A stretch of DNA of 64,000 nucleotides, taken from Stentor roeselii (Eukaryota; Ciliophora; Heterotrichea; Heterotrichida; Stentoridae). A program made the translations under genes and the position numbers. The stretch spans positions 109,503 to 173,502 of the forward strand of contig RSEH01000070.1 of assembly GCA_006503475.1 (NCBI GenBank), in the 5' to 3' direction. Positions 8,859 through 16,679 of the stretch are shown piece after piece (position 1 is the stretch's first letter; each line of letters starts with the position of its first letter). Below the pieces are notes generated by a model, which was given only the letters and a program-made list of their open reading frames with translations, was not told the DNA's origin and did not search any database.

Positions 8859-10109
8859 TTACGAAAGACAAGCCCATTCAATTCCATGCTTTCTTATACA
8901 AGTTTCACATTGTTTATGAGGAATCTGTTGACGAAGTCTTGAACTGGATCTGCCTGAAGGACTAGAAACTTCATTCCTTGTAGGCGATTTGCTACTATTG
9001 GAACCTTTGCCTTTGCTTCGACTTAAACTTGATGGATTGGAATCTTTGAAGTTTCTTGCAGTACTTGTCGGGCTTTTTCCAGAGCGTGCGGAACTTCTAC
9101 CAGTGTCAAGTTTATAAGAGGGTGACCCAGTGAATGTTCTTAAAGTGCTGTAAGGAGACTGTCCCCTTGGACTTACATCCCTTCTTGGACTCCCCCCTCT
9201 AGAAGAAAGTCTCGGCACCCTTCGAGCCAAAGCCCTTTCATTATACTCCGACTGTTGGGCAAGTTTTCCTTGTAAAACATTAAGTCGCGCTTCAATTTCC
9301 CTGAGCCTAGCATCAGAAACCTCTTCAGTATTCCCAGGTATTTTTTTTTCCAATTCTCTAACTTTTTCCCGATAATCATTTTTGATATTCCTGATTTTTT
9401 CTTGCATGAGTCCAGCTTCTTCCAAATCAGAATTTTCAAATCGATGAAGAATTTGTTGAAGTCTTGCTTCAAGATGAACTTTTTCATTAAACAGTTCTTC
9501 GAAGCGGGTCTTTTGAGATGCGACGTCTTTTGCGTAGTTTTTTCTCAGCTCTTCGTAAGCGTCTTTGAATTCGCGCAGCTCGCGAAGGAGTTCTTGGGTG
9601 TTTCTTTCTTCTGTTTCAAGCTTTTCTTTTAGTCTTCTGGTATCGGAATGGTTTGAGAGGTGCTTTCGAAGCTCATCGTTTTCTTCTGTCAGGATTTTTA
9701 GTTTTGCTTTTAAGGAATCGATGTCTGGAGTGATGTAGGACTTTGGATTAGTTGATGAAAGCTTTTGGGAGTTTTGAAGGTCTTGAAGGTACTTTTTTAG
9801 ACGATCGTTTTCGTCTTCTGCGAGTTTTCGAAGGTTTTTTTCGGATTCTAATTGGCTTAGAAGGTCGAGTTCTCTTGCTTTTGAGACTCTTTGTAAAGAA
9901 TCCTCCTGTGAAGAAAGTTCAAAATTAGCATAAGGATAAGGCACAATATCCGGCTTTTTAAAAAATCTGCTAGACTTCAAAGGATCCTCAAAATTCTGTT
10001 CATTCCAAGCACCAGTTGCACTTCTCCATTCTTTCTGCCCCTTAAATCGATCAACCTCTTCCAACTTCTCCAATCGATTAGTCCTCAAATTATCATAAAG
10101 GTTTGCCAT
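8859..10109 (-). CDS. Coiled-coil protein with basic Ser-rich tail
   Basis: A protein of 416 residues from the ATG at 10109. The frame is open further upstream, but that part overlaps the divergent channel gene and looks unlike protein. Residues of about 65-290 form long heptad coiled coils (KLKILTEENDELRKHL-like segments, Glu/Lys/Leu-rich). Residues of about 295-390 are a basic Ser/Arg/Pro-rich disordered region with many SPxR sites, resembling microtubule-binding or phosphorylated cytoskeletal tails. The last 20 residues carry C-x-x-C and another Cys near W-A-C, possibly a small metal-binding or lipidated end. This layout is common in ciliate basal body and cortical proteins, but the family is not recognised. 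The start lies 31 bp from that of the channel gene. Confidence 0.8.
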   Translation of the reverse strand: MANLYDNLRTNRLEKLEEVDRFKGQKEWRSATGAWNEQNFEDPLKSSRFFKKPDIVPYPYANFELSSQEDSLQRVSKARELDLLSQLESEKNLRKLAEDENDRLKKYLQDLQNSQKLSSTNPKSYITPDIDSLKAKLKILTEENDELRKHLSNHSDTRRLKEKLETEERNTQELLRELREFKDAYEELRKNYAKDVASQKTRFEELFNEKVHLEARLQQILHRFENSDLEEAGLMQEKIRNIKNDYREKVRELEKKIPGNTEEVSDARLREIEARLNVLQGKLAQQSEYNERALARRVPRLSSRGGSPRRDVSPRGQSPYSTLRTFTGSPSYKLDTGRSSARSGKSPTSTARNFKDSNPSSLSRSKGKGSNSSKSPTRNEVSSPSGRSSSRLRQQIPHKQCETCIRKHGIEWACLS

Positions 10110-10140
10110 AATAATGAAAGTAAAAAATTCTAAATAATAA
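10110..10140. promoter_or_regulatory. Divergent promoter, coiled-coil gene / K+ channel
   Basis: Only 31 bp of A/T-rich DNA separate two divergent start codons. The plus side ends in AATAATAA before ATG. All core promoter and 5' leader sequence for at least one gene must lie here or inside the other gene. Confidence 0.5.
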
Positions 10141-11973
10141 ATGAAATCCGAAGAAGACTTTGAAGTTGAATCAGAATTACTTCCGACTTCAGGACCTCGA
10201 TCAGGCTCCGAGCTTTGGAGCATCGCAAAGCGCAAGTTCAAAGTATTAGGAGCGATGAGATTAAACATCATGCATCACGCGGACACCCTGGTGATAAAGA
10301 ACGGGCTTAACCAGAGCATAAGCGAGTCACAAAAGATTGGAAGTCTTTTTCATCCACGAAAAGGTCTGAAGTCGCATTGGGACCTGTTCATATCTCTTGT
10401 TCTTCTTTATTCTTTAATCCTTAGTCCTCTTTTCTTGGCTTTAAACTACACGGAATTTGGATCTTTTTCGTATTTTTTAGACCTGATCAGTGATTTTTTT
10501 ATGATTTTTGATATTCTTGTCAATTTTAACACTAGTTTTTATGATACTGAAAAAAATCTTACTAAATCAAGGATTTTTATTGTTAAGAAGTATGTCAGGG
10601 GAAGGTTTTTTTTTGATCTTGCTGCTAGTTTTCCTTATGAACTCTTAAGTTTTGGAAGAAAAAATCATGGACATCTTGCAAATGTGGTTATTAGGATACT
10701 TGTCAGTCAAAGAGTTTGGATGATTACTAGAATTTTAAGGCTTTTTAAGTTATTGAAATTTATACCGAAATTGATGAAAAAAGTAGGAGTTTTTGGATTT
10801 TCTCACTCTTTTCAGATGCTAGTTGAAACTGTTTCTAGGGTGTTAATTGCTATGCATTTGTTTGCGTGCTTTTTGCTTATTGCTGCAAGGATTGAGGAAT
10901 TCAGTCCGGATAGCTGGTTAAGTCGAGCAGGACTCTTAGACGACAGTGCTGAGCTTCAATATCTTCACTCATTTTACTTCATAATGACCACAATGAGCAC
11001 GGTAGGTTACGGAGACCTGACCCCTCGAACATCTTTCGAAATCTTCATCTCAATAACATGGATGTTCATCGCAATCTACTTCTTAAGTTTCAACATCAGC
11101 AGCATCAGTAACTTGGCGGCCGAAGCAGACTACAAGAAAAACTTATTAATCCAAAAAATGAACATAATCGAATCCTACTCAAAAAACGAAGGAATCAACA
11201 AATCAACTCAAAGTAAAATGAAAGTCGAAGTAACTGAAAAATCAACTCGAGTGACTCACACAGCAGAAGACCGTCAAGAGCTTCTTTCTTATCTTCCAAT
11301 GGATTTAAAATTTGAAATCGCTTTTAACATGCAAAAAGGAGTCATAAGCGACTTTCGTTTTTTCCGAGATAAGCCAAAAGAGTTCATAAGTAACGTGTTT
11401 CCTCTTTTATACCAAAAATACTTAATTGAAAAAGAAATCGTTTACATGCAAAATCAAGATTCAAACGAGATTTACTTCATTTCTGAAGGAAAAGTCAGTC
11501 TTGTCTACAGTAGTTTTAATGTCCCTTTTCGCTACCTGGTCTTCGGGGAGTATTTCGGCGACTATGAAGTCACAAATGAAGCGAAAAGGGTCTTCGGGGC
11601 AATAAGCACAAGATATACAAAATTACTTGTGATGAGCAAAGACACTGTTGAAAAGTTCAAAAGAGACTTTCCATCACTTTGGAGTGAATTTCGGGAAAAG
11701 GCTAAATATCGACATGAGGTCAACATTCGTGCAATGTCTGAAATGATGGTCATTAAAAAGATCAACTCGGAAGGGGTTATCAAAAATATCACTTCTAAGA
11801 AAATTAAAGAAATGATTCAGGTACAAGCTGGAATTTTAACTCATAAAAGTCTTGACTTTAGTCTTGAAGAAATCAGGAAAAGAGAAGTAGTTGATTTAAG
11901 GAAAAATATCTTGGAACAGCGAAATGTGATTTTTAATATTTTGCATGGAACTAAGTATTTAAAGTTAAGTTGA
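10141..11973 (+). CDS. Voltage-gated K+ channel with cyclic-nucleotide-binding-like domain
   Basis: A protein of 610 residues. Helices S1 (about 81-102), S2-S3 (112-165), S4 (about 188-213, with regularly spaced Arg/Lys: R-x-x-x-x-x-R-x-x-R-x-x-K-x-x-K), S5 (224-249), a pore loop with selectivity filter TVGYG (287-291) and S6 (300-325) are clear. S4 charges plus GYG mark a K+-selective channel of the EAG/KAT/CNG-related group. After a linker, residues of about 390-540 form a CNBD beta-roll (Y-F-I-S-E-G-x-V). The phosphate-binding cassette is altered (FGDYEV instead of FGE-L/I-x-L), so nucleotide binding is doubtful. Ciliates have many such channels for membrane excitability. The 3' end overlaps the convergent hydrolase gene by 23 bp. 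Confidence 0.93.
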   Translation: MKSEEDFEVESELLPTSGPRSGSELWSIAKRKFKVLGAMRLNIMHHADTLVIKNGLNQSISESQKIGSLFHPRKGLKSHWDLFISLVLLYSLILSPLFLALNYTEFGSFSYFLDLISDFFMIFDILVNFNTSFYDTEKNLTKSRIFIVKKYVRGRFFFDLAASFPYELLSFGRKNHGHLANVVIRILVSQRVWMITRILRLFKLLKFIPKLMKKVGVFGFSHSFQMLVETVSRVLIAMHLFACFLLIAARIEEFSPDSWLSRAGLLDDSAELQYLHSFYFIMTTMSTVGYGDLTPRTSFEIFISITWMFIAIYFLSFNISSISNLAAEADYKKNLLIQKMNIIESYSKNEGINKSTQSKMKVEVTEKSTRVTHTAEDRQELLSYLPMDLKFEIAFNMQKGVISDFRFFRDKPKEFISNVFPLLYQKYLIEKEIVYMQNQDSNEIYFISEGKVSLVYSSFNVPFRYLVFGEYFGDYEVTNEAKRVFGAISTRYTKLLVMSKDTVEKFKRDFPSLWSEFREKAKYRHEVNIRAMSEMMVIKKINSEGVIKNITSKKIKEMIQVQAGILTHKSLDFSLEEIRKREVVDLRKNILEQRNVIFNILHGTKYLKLS

Positions 11974-12691
11974 TGAGAAATTCGTTAATTTTTTCTAGAA
12001 GCTCTGAAATTCTTTCTGTGAAAAAATGGTCTGCAGATGGAAGAAGGTGAAGAAATTTTGAATCGATTTCAAGATTTTCGAATATCGATTCGCTGTCTTT
12101 GAATGGAATTATTTTGTCGCATGTTCCGTGAATTAAGAGGATTTTTCCTGATACTTTTTTTATTATTGGGTCCATGTCGAGAGTTAGTCTTTCTCGGACA
12201 CCTTCTCGGTCGATTTTAAAGGTTTTTTCATTGAAGGTGTGAAAAGCTTCACCTTTTTCGATGGCTTGGTTGTAAATGTCTCTCATTGGGCCTGGCACAC
12301 TGGTCATGTCGTATCGGGCAGCTAAGGAGATGATGGAAGGTACTCCAGGGTAAAGGGCTGAATGCATCAAAACGATGTTGCCTCCTTTTGAATGGCCAAT
12401 CAAGCTAACCACCTCAAATCCCATTTCTTGTGCCCATTTCACTGCTGCTTGAACAGCCATGACTTCTTTAGCATACCCAGCAATAGAAAAAGTTCCTTCA
12501 CTCCTTCCATTCCCAGGCAAGTCAATCTTAAGACAATTAACAACCAAGTTCTTGCTAATCTGTTCATAAAGCCAATTTTCCTTAGTAACCATAGTTCCAT
12601 GCACAACAATTGCCAACTCCTTACCCAAAGGTCTTGAAATACTCAAGTCAAAAGAAAGATATTCTCCAGATTCAAGTCTAATCGGAATCAT
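11951..12691 (-). CDS. Alpha/beta hydrolase (serine esterase/lipase-like)
   Basis: A protein of 246 residues with the complete catalytic set of the alpha/beta hydrolase fold: the oxyanion-side VVHG (29-32), a D-L-P-G-N-G-R-S loop, the nucleophile elbow GHSKG (Ser101), Asp192 in HGTCDKIIPF and His222 in SADHFF. There is no signal peptide or membrane segment, so it is probably cytosolic. The fold resembles small esterases and acyl-glycerol or carboxyl esterases; the substrate cannot be told. The last 7 codons and the stop lie inside the 3' end of the K+ channel CDS on the other strand. The start codon is only 6 bp from that of the divergent DUF2039 gene. Confidence 0.9.
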   Translation of the reverse strand: MIPIRLESGEYLSFDLSISRPLGKELAIVVHGTMVTKENWLYEQISKNLVVNCLKIDLPGNGRSEGTFSIAGYAKEVMAVQAAVKWAQEMGFEVVSLIGHSKGGNIVLMHSALYPGVPSIISLAARYDMTSVPGPMRDIYNQAIEKGEAFHTFNEKTFKIDREGVRERLTLDMDPIIKKVSGKILLIHGTCDKIIPFKDSESIFENLEIDSKFLHLLPSADHFFTERISELLEKINEFLINLTLNT

Positions 12692-12697
12692 TTATAA
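12692..12697. promoter_or_regulatory. Six-base divergent promoter, palindromic CATTTATAAATG
   Basis: The two start codons and the six bases between them form the perfect palindrome CATTTATAAATG (12689-12700), so both strands present the same TTTATAAATG start. No longer spacer exists, and each gene's upstream DNA is the other gene's coding DNA. Confidence 0.6.
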
Positions 12698-13087
12698 ATG
12701 AAAAAAGGTAAAAAGCAAGCCCATCAGAATGTTTTCGCCTTTAAACACAACAAAAACTCTAAACTTACTAAAAAAATCGCTGAAGAACCTTTAGACGTTC
12801 TTTGTAGACGATGCATTGCAAAACTCAGCTGGAGGGTGAAGTATCGCAAGTTCAAACTTCGCACTGTTCCTGGAAGATGCAACGTTTGTCATGAAAAAAA
12901 TATTCTGAAGGCTTATCGGACTTGGTGTGATCCTTGCGCCCTTGCAAGAGACTTGTGTGCTAAATGTGGAAAAGAACCGATTTGCAAGGATACTCAAGGA
13001 ATTGATGTCGAGGATCAGAATTACTCGAGTGATGATGAGGAAAAGAAAGAGGATGATTTGAAGGGGGATGAGGAAAGTAAGGAATAA
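12698..13087 (+). CDS. DUF2039 (C9orf85-like) zinc protein
   Basis: A protein of 129 residues. The basic N-terminus contains the family signature N-x-F-A-F-K-H-N-K-x-S. It is followed by C-x-R-C (about 36-39), a W-R-x-K-Y-R-K-F-K block, C-x-x-C, and the C-x-x-C...C-A-K-C Cys pairs expected to bind zinc. The tail after about residue 105 is acidic (DDEEKKEDD). This matches the conserved DUF2039 family found from protists to humans (C9orf85), whose function is unknown. The start codon is part of a 12-bp palindrome shared with the divergent hydrolase gene. Confidence 0.88.
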   Translation: MKKGKKQAHQNVFAFKHNKNSKLTKKIAEEPLDVLCRRCIAKLSWRVKYRKFKLRTVPGRCNVCHEKNILKAYRTWCDPCALARDLCAKCGKEPICKDTQGIDVEDQNYSSDDEEKKEDDLKGDEESKE

Positions 13088-13260
13088 AAGAGTTAGAAGG
13101 ATGTTGATTTAGTTTAGCAGATTTGGATTTATCGGGATTAATGGGTTGGTATTGGGTTGAGAAGAATTATGAATATTGTTGGAGGGATTATTGGTAGGAA
13201 AGTATAGGAGGATATAAAATTAGTAGTTTTTAGGAGAATTTTACAAGATCTTCAAATAAA

Positions 13261-13410
13261 TCACAATAAAAATCATTTTTCATAAAACCATTCCCCTTAC
13301 AAGTGTTTTAAATAATTCATTATAAAAATATTTTTTCATAAAACCATTCCCCTTACAAGTGTTTTAAAACAAATCAAAAAATCATTTTTCATAAAACCAT
13401 TCCCTTACTA
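13261..13410. repeat. Three tandem copies of a ~55-bp element
   Basis: The core TTTTTCATAAAACCATTCC occurs three times, with CATAAAACC starting at 13281, 13337 and 13390 (spacing 56 and 53 bp). The first two copies also share CCTTACAAGTGTTTTAAA. They fill most of the 5' flank of the SAC3/GANP-like gene that starts at 13435, so they may be a duplicated promoter element. Confidence 0.75.
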
Positions 13411-13434
13411 ATACATCAAACACTCCTAATAATA

Positions 13435-16347
13435 ATGGACGGCTTCAATCCTCCTTCCTTCACCCCATTCCGTCCATCCTTTACACCAACAACGCAATCA
13501 TCAACTTTCAAGCCAAATTTCACATCAAATCCCTTATCACAAAAGCCTTTCACACCACAACCATCATTCAACCAAAACCCTTCCGGAAAAAAATTCACTC
13601 CAAACTTTTCTTCCTTTGATTCTTCCTCATCAAACCAAAACTTTCAAGTCAAATCAAATTTTCAGCCTTTTGGGTCAACTCACCCTTCAAACAAGTCCAA
13701 TTCAGGAAATTTCCAATCTCAAGAAATTTCTTTTCGTCCAAACAAAAACAATTCAGGAAATTTCCAATCTCAAGAAAGTTCCTTTCGTCCAAACAAAAAC
13801 AATTCAGGAAATTTCCAATCTCAAGAAATTTCCTTTCGTCCAAACAAAAACAATTCAGGAAATTTCCAATCTCAAGAAAGTTCCTTTCGTCCAAACAAAA
13901 ACAATTCAGGAAATTTCCAATCTCAAGAAAGTTCCTTTCGTTTAAACAAAAACAATTCAGGAATTTTTCAATCTCAAGAAATTTCCTTTCGTTTCTCTGG
14001 AAGGACTTCAAAAGGTTTCGAAAAAAACGAAGATGACTTTCAAAACTTTGACAAAAGAAGAAACCCAAAACCTGAAAACAATGACCGACCATCAAGAGGA
14101 GGAAAAACTTTCAATTCTTGGAATCGAGAAGGAAATCAAGTCTCTTCCACTTTCAACAACTTTAATTCCACTATTGAAAGAACTTCATCGAAACCCTTTG
14201 AAAATTCTAGAAATAGCGAAAAAAGCTTAGAAAAACTCAGAAATATTAATAAGGGTGAATTTCAGGAGGATTTCGATGAGACTGAAAAAAAACTCAGACA
14301 AAAGGCTTTAGCGACTTTCAGAGCTATTCGAGCAAAAAGGGTACCTGAGTCAAAAGTCATCAGTTTAAACCAGAGAACTCCAAAATTGACTTCCGATGCA
14401 AGTTTCAACAAATCAGAATCAAATCTGAGACCAGAACCAAAAAACAAGTCTTCAGTTCAAATCATTTCATCTTCTTCAAACCATTCAAAGTCTCCAAAGA
14501 ATCAATCATCAAAACCTTCTGAACTTCAAAAATTTAAGCCACAAAATGAAAGTCCTTTAAAAAAAACCTCACTTTACAAAATGTGTTCACAAGAAGAGTC
14601 TCTTTCACGTCAAGAGTCAAAACAACTGAATATTTTTGAAAGAATTCCAGGAACAGATCAATGTAACCCCAGCTGGACAATTAAAAAGTACCTCAGAAGC
14701 AGTGCTGATCGAGAAGAGGACCAAAGAACTGCGGAAGACTTGTCGAGTACTTTGAATTATATGATAAATGAAATTTTAGATGTGGATTCGAATGGTAATC
14801 CGAGTAGCTATGACTTTCAACAGGACCATGAAAGTCATTCTTATCAAGATATTTACCCTTTTTTATTTGATAGGATGCGAGCTGTCGTCAAGGACTGGAA
14901 AATGCTGAAGTCTGGGGAAACTGATGATTATATCAAAGATCATGAAATTATTGCAAGGTTTCTTATTATGAGTTGTGTTGAAGGATTGGTTTGTGAAAGT
15001 TTCAACTTGAACTTGAACCTGAAGTTGACTGAAGATGTTCTAACTTGCCTTGTCAGAGCTTATGAAAAAAGAAGAAAACAAGGGCTCCCCTGCGCCAATC
15101 AAGCTGAGTTCTTATGTTACTTCATAATCACCAAGCCTGACAATAAACTGCAAATTCTTTCAATGCTGAAAGCACTTCCCAGGACCTTATTACAATCAAA
15201 ATACATTCAACTGGCTATTTATCTATTGACCTGTTATCACAACGATGACTATGAAGAGTTCTTTAACACTGTTTTTGATGCGCCTTACCTCGTCGCTTGT
15301 GCCGCTTATCCCTTGTTTCATAAAGTCAGGGTCCATGTCTTTGACCTGCTCGTTCATCAAGACGTCGAAAAAGTCCCTTTTGACCTTTTTATGCAACTTT
15401 TCGCGTTTTATGATCCTGGAGAAGCTGAGGACTATCTTCGTGAATTCGCATTCGAACTCATCAAACATCAAGACCCACAAAAGTCGATGGTTTCACTTCA
15501 AAAGGTCTCAGATAAAATCAGAAGTCAATCATTTTCAGTCATTCCTGCCGCCATTCAGGAAAAAAATGAAAAAAATACTCGACTTGAAGTTATCTTGTCC
15601 TCTGAACTGTTTGAAGATGAGGAAAACTGTGAGGATCTGATTCAGCCTTTTGATGAAGAAAAAGTGGAAGAAGGAAAAGTAGATGAAAAAAAAGTGGATA
15701 AAGAAAAAATCGTTGAAAGTGAAAAAAATGAAAATTTTCTTGAAATTGTTGAGAAAAATGAAAAAATTGAAAAAATTCCTGAAAAAAAAGAGGTAGAAAA
15801 AGTGGAAGAAATTAAGAAATTACAAAATTTTCAAAAGCTGGAGCCTGCAAAAGTAACAATTTTTGAAAATAATCAGCTGAAAAGTCAAATTTTACCTACT
15901 TCAAATCTGTTCGCAGTTAAACCTGAACCAATTCCAAAGCCTTTTAATGAAACTCGCCCTGTTGTCCAGCCCCAGGAGGTTAAGCCAGTTCCAGTGCCTT
16001 CAAAAGTCATCAAAAGGCTAAAATTCGAATTTCCTTTCGAAGACAAGCAAATTTTTTCAGTCTTCCGGGAAAAGTCGCAGAAAGAAAAGATTAAAGAAAA
16101 CATCAGAAACTACAGATCTGAGAAAAAACTCAGAGAAAAGTCAAAAAAAAGACAGATTGAAAGTCTTATGAAATTAAAAGTCTTTAATGGGTGGAAATCT
16201 TTGGCGTTGAAGACGAAAGTTGATAAGTTTTTTGAGAATCGAAAATTGAATGAAATGGAAATTTTTAAGGAACAGTTTTCTTGTCTTGTCATCTCGGATA
16301 ACTTGAATTTTCAGAGGTTTTTGATGTGTGCGGAAAATATGAGATAA
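13435..16347 (+). CDS. SAC3/GANP-type protein (mRNA export, TREX-2-like)
   Basis: A protein of 970 residues. Residues 1-210 are a low-complexity Asn/Ser/Phe/Gln-rich region with an F-rich repeat (six 17-residue units, N-S-G-N-F-Q-S-Q-E-x-S-F-R-P-N-K-N) that resembles nucleoporin FG-type sequence, as in the N-terminus of vertebrate GANP. Residues of about 400-690 match the SAC3/GANP/THP3 helical domain, including the WTIKKYLR segment and F-L-F-D-R-M-R-A-V-x-x-D-W. A Lys/Glu-rich linker (about 735-810) and a basic C-terminus follow. Sac3/GANP scaffolds TREX-2 at the nuclear pore to couple transcription to mRNA export; this role is inferred. The PCI/SAC3 part supports the call well; the tail is unassigned. 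Confidence 0.85.
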   Translation: MDGFNPPSFTPFRPSFTPTTQSSTFKPNFTSNPLSQKPFTPQPSFNQNPSGKKFTPNFSSFDSSSSNQNFQVKSNFQPFGSTHPSNKSNSGNFQSQEISFRPNKNNSGNFQSQESSFRPNKNNSGNFQSQEISFRPNKNNSGNFQSQESSFRPNKNNSGNFQSQESSFRLNKNNSGIFQSQEISFRFSGRTSKGFEKNEDDFQNFDKRRNPKPENNDRPSRGGKTFNSWNREGNQVSSTFNNFNSTIERTSSKPFENSRNSEKSLEKLRNINKGEFQEDFDETEKKLRQKALATFRAIRAKRVPESKVISLNQRTPKLTSDASFNKSESNLRPEPKNKSSVQIISSSSNHSKSPKNQSSKPSELQKFKPQNESPLKKTSLYKMCSQEESLSRQESKQLNIFERIPGTDQCNPSWTIKKYLRSSADREEDQRTAEDLSSTLNYMINEILDVDSNGNPSSYDFQQDHESHSYQDIYPFLFDRMRAVVKDWKMLKSGETDDYIKDHEIIARFLIMSCVEGLVCESFNLNLNLKLTEDVLTCLVRAYEKRRKQGLPCANQAEFLCYFIITKPDNKLQILSMLKALPRTLLQSKYIQLAIYLLTCYHNDDYEEFFNTVFDAPYLVACAAYPLFHKVRVHVFDLLVHQDVEKVPFDLFMQLFAFYDPGEAEDYLREFAFELIKHQDPQKSMVSLQKVSDKIRSQSFSVIPAAIQEKNEKNTRLEVILSSELFEDEENCEDLIQPFDEEKVEEGKVDEKKVDKEKIVESEKNENFLEIVEKNEKIEKIPEKKEVEKVEEIKKLQNFQKLEPAKVTIFENNQLKSQILPTSNLFAVKPEPIPKPFNETRPVVQPQEVKPVPVPSKVIKRLKFEFPFEDKQIFSVFREKSQKEKIKENIRNYRSEKKLREKSKKRQIESLMKLKVFNGWKSLALKTKVDKFFENRKLNEMEIFKEQFSCLVISDNLNFQRFLMCAENMR
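13699..14004 (+). repeat. Six 51-bp in-frame tandem repeats
   Basis: Units start at 13699, 13750, 13801, 13852, 13903 and 13954, each 51 bp (17 codons). The first five are nearly identical in DNA, differing mainly at one T/G position that swaps Ile and Ser; the sixth has drifted at its end. The near identity of synonymous sites implies recent expansion or gene conversion within the SAC3/GANP-like CDS. Confidence 0.92.
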
Positions 16348-16679
16348 TTAGATTAAGTTTATTGATTTTATTGAGTAGTTTTTTTGGAATGGTCTAATGA
16401 TTATCAGAGGGGTGCCTGGTAAGGTTTAATTCAGTGCAAGAAACAATTAATAATCAATGATTAGTAACTCTTTCACATTAACCAAATCAAAATCTACCTA
16501 AATAAATTATCTTTATTATGCGATTTTGCAAATATCTATCTATTAAAAATCTTAATATTCTTCAGTTTAGCCTCAAAGATTCCTCAGACATTAAAATTTT
16601 CAAAACCTTCCATCAAATCCATTTCTTAATACTTGACTCTAGTAAAAATTGTAAATCTGTGATTCTTTCATCATATAAA

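Noticed and set aside
8859-10271. Start at 10271 for the coiled-coil gene
   Set aside because: The extra 54 codons overlap the divergent channel CDS and look like antisense sequence; the ATG at 10109 fits better.
13699-14004. CRISPR-like repeat spacing
   Set aside because: Units are contiguous coding repeats with no unique spacers, in a eukaryotic gene.
13649-14095. A 148-codon minus-strand frame opposite the 51-bp repeats
   Set aside because: It is the mirror of the repeat array, low in complexity, and it lies within a conserved plus-strand gene.
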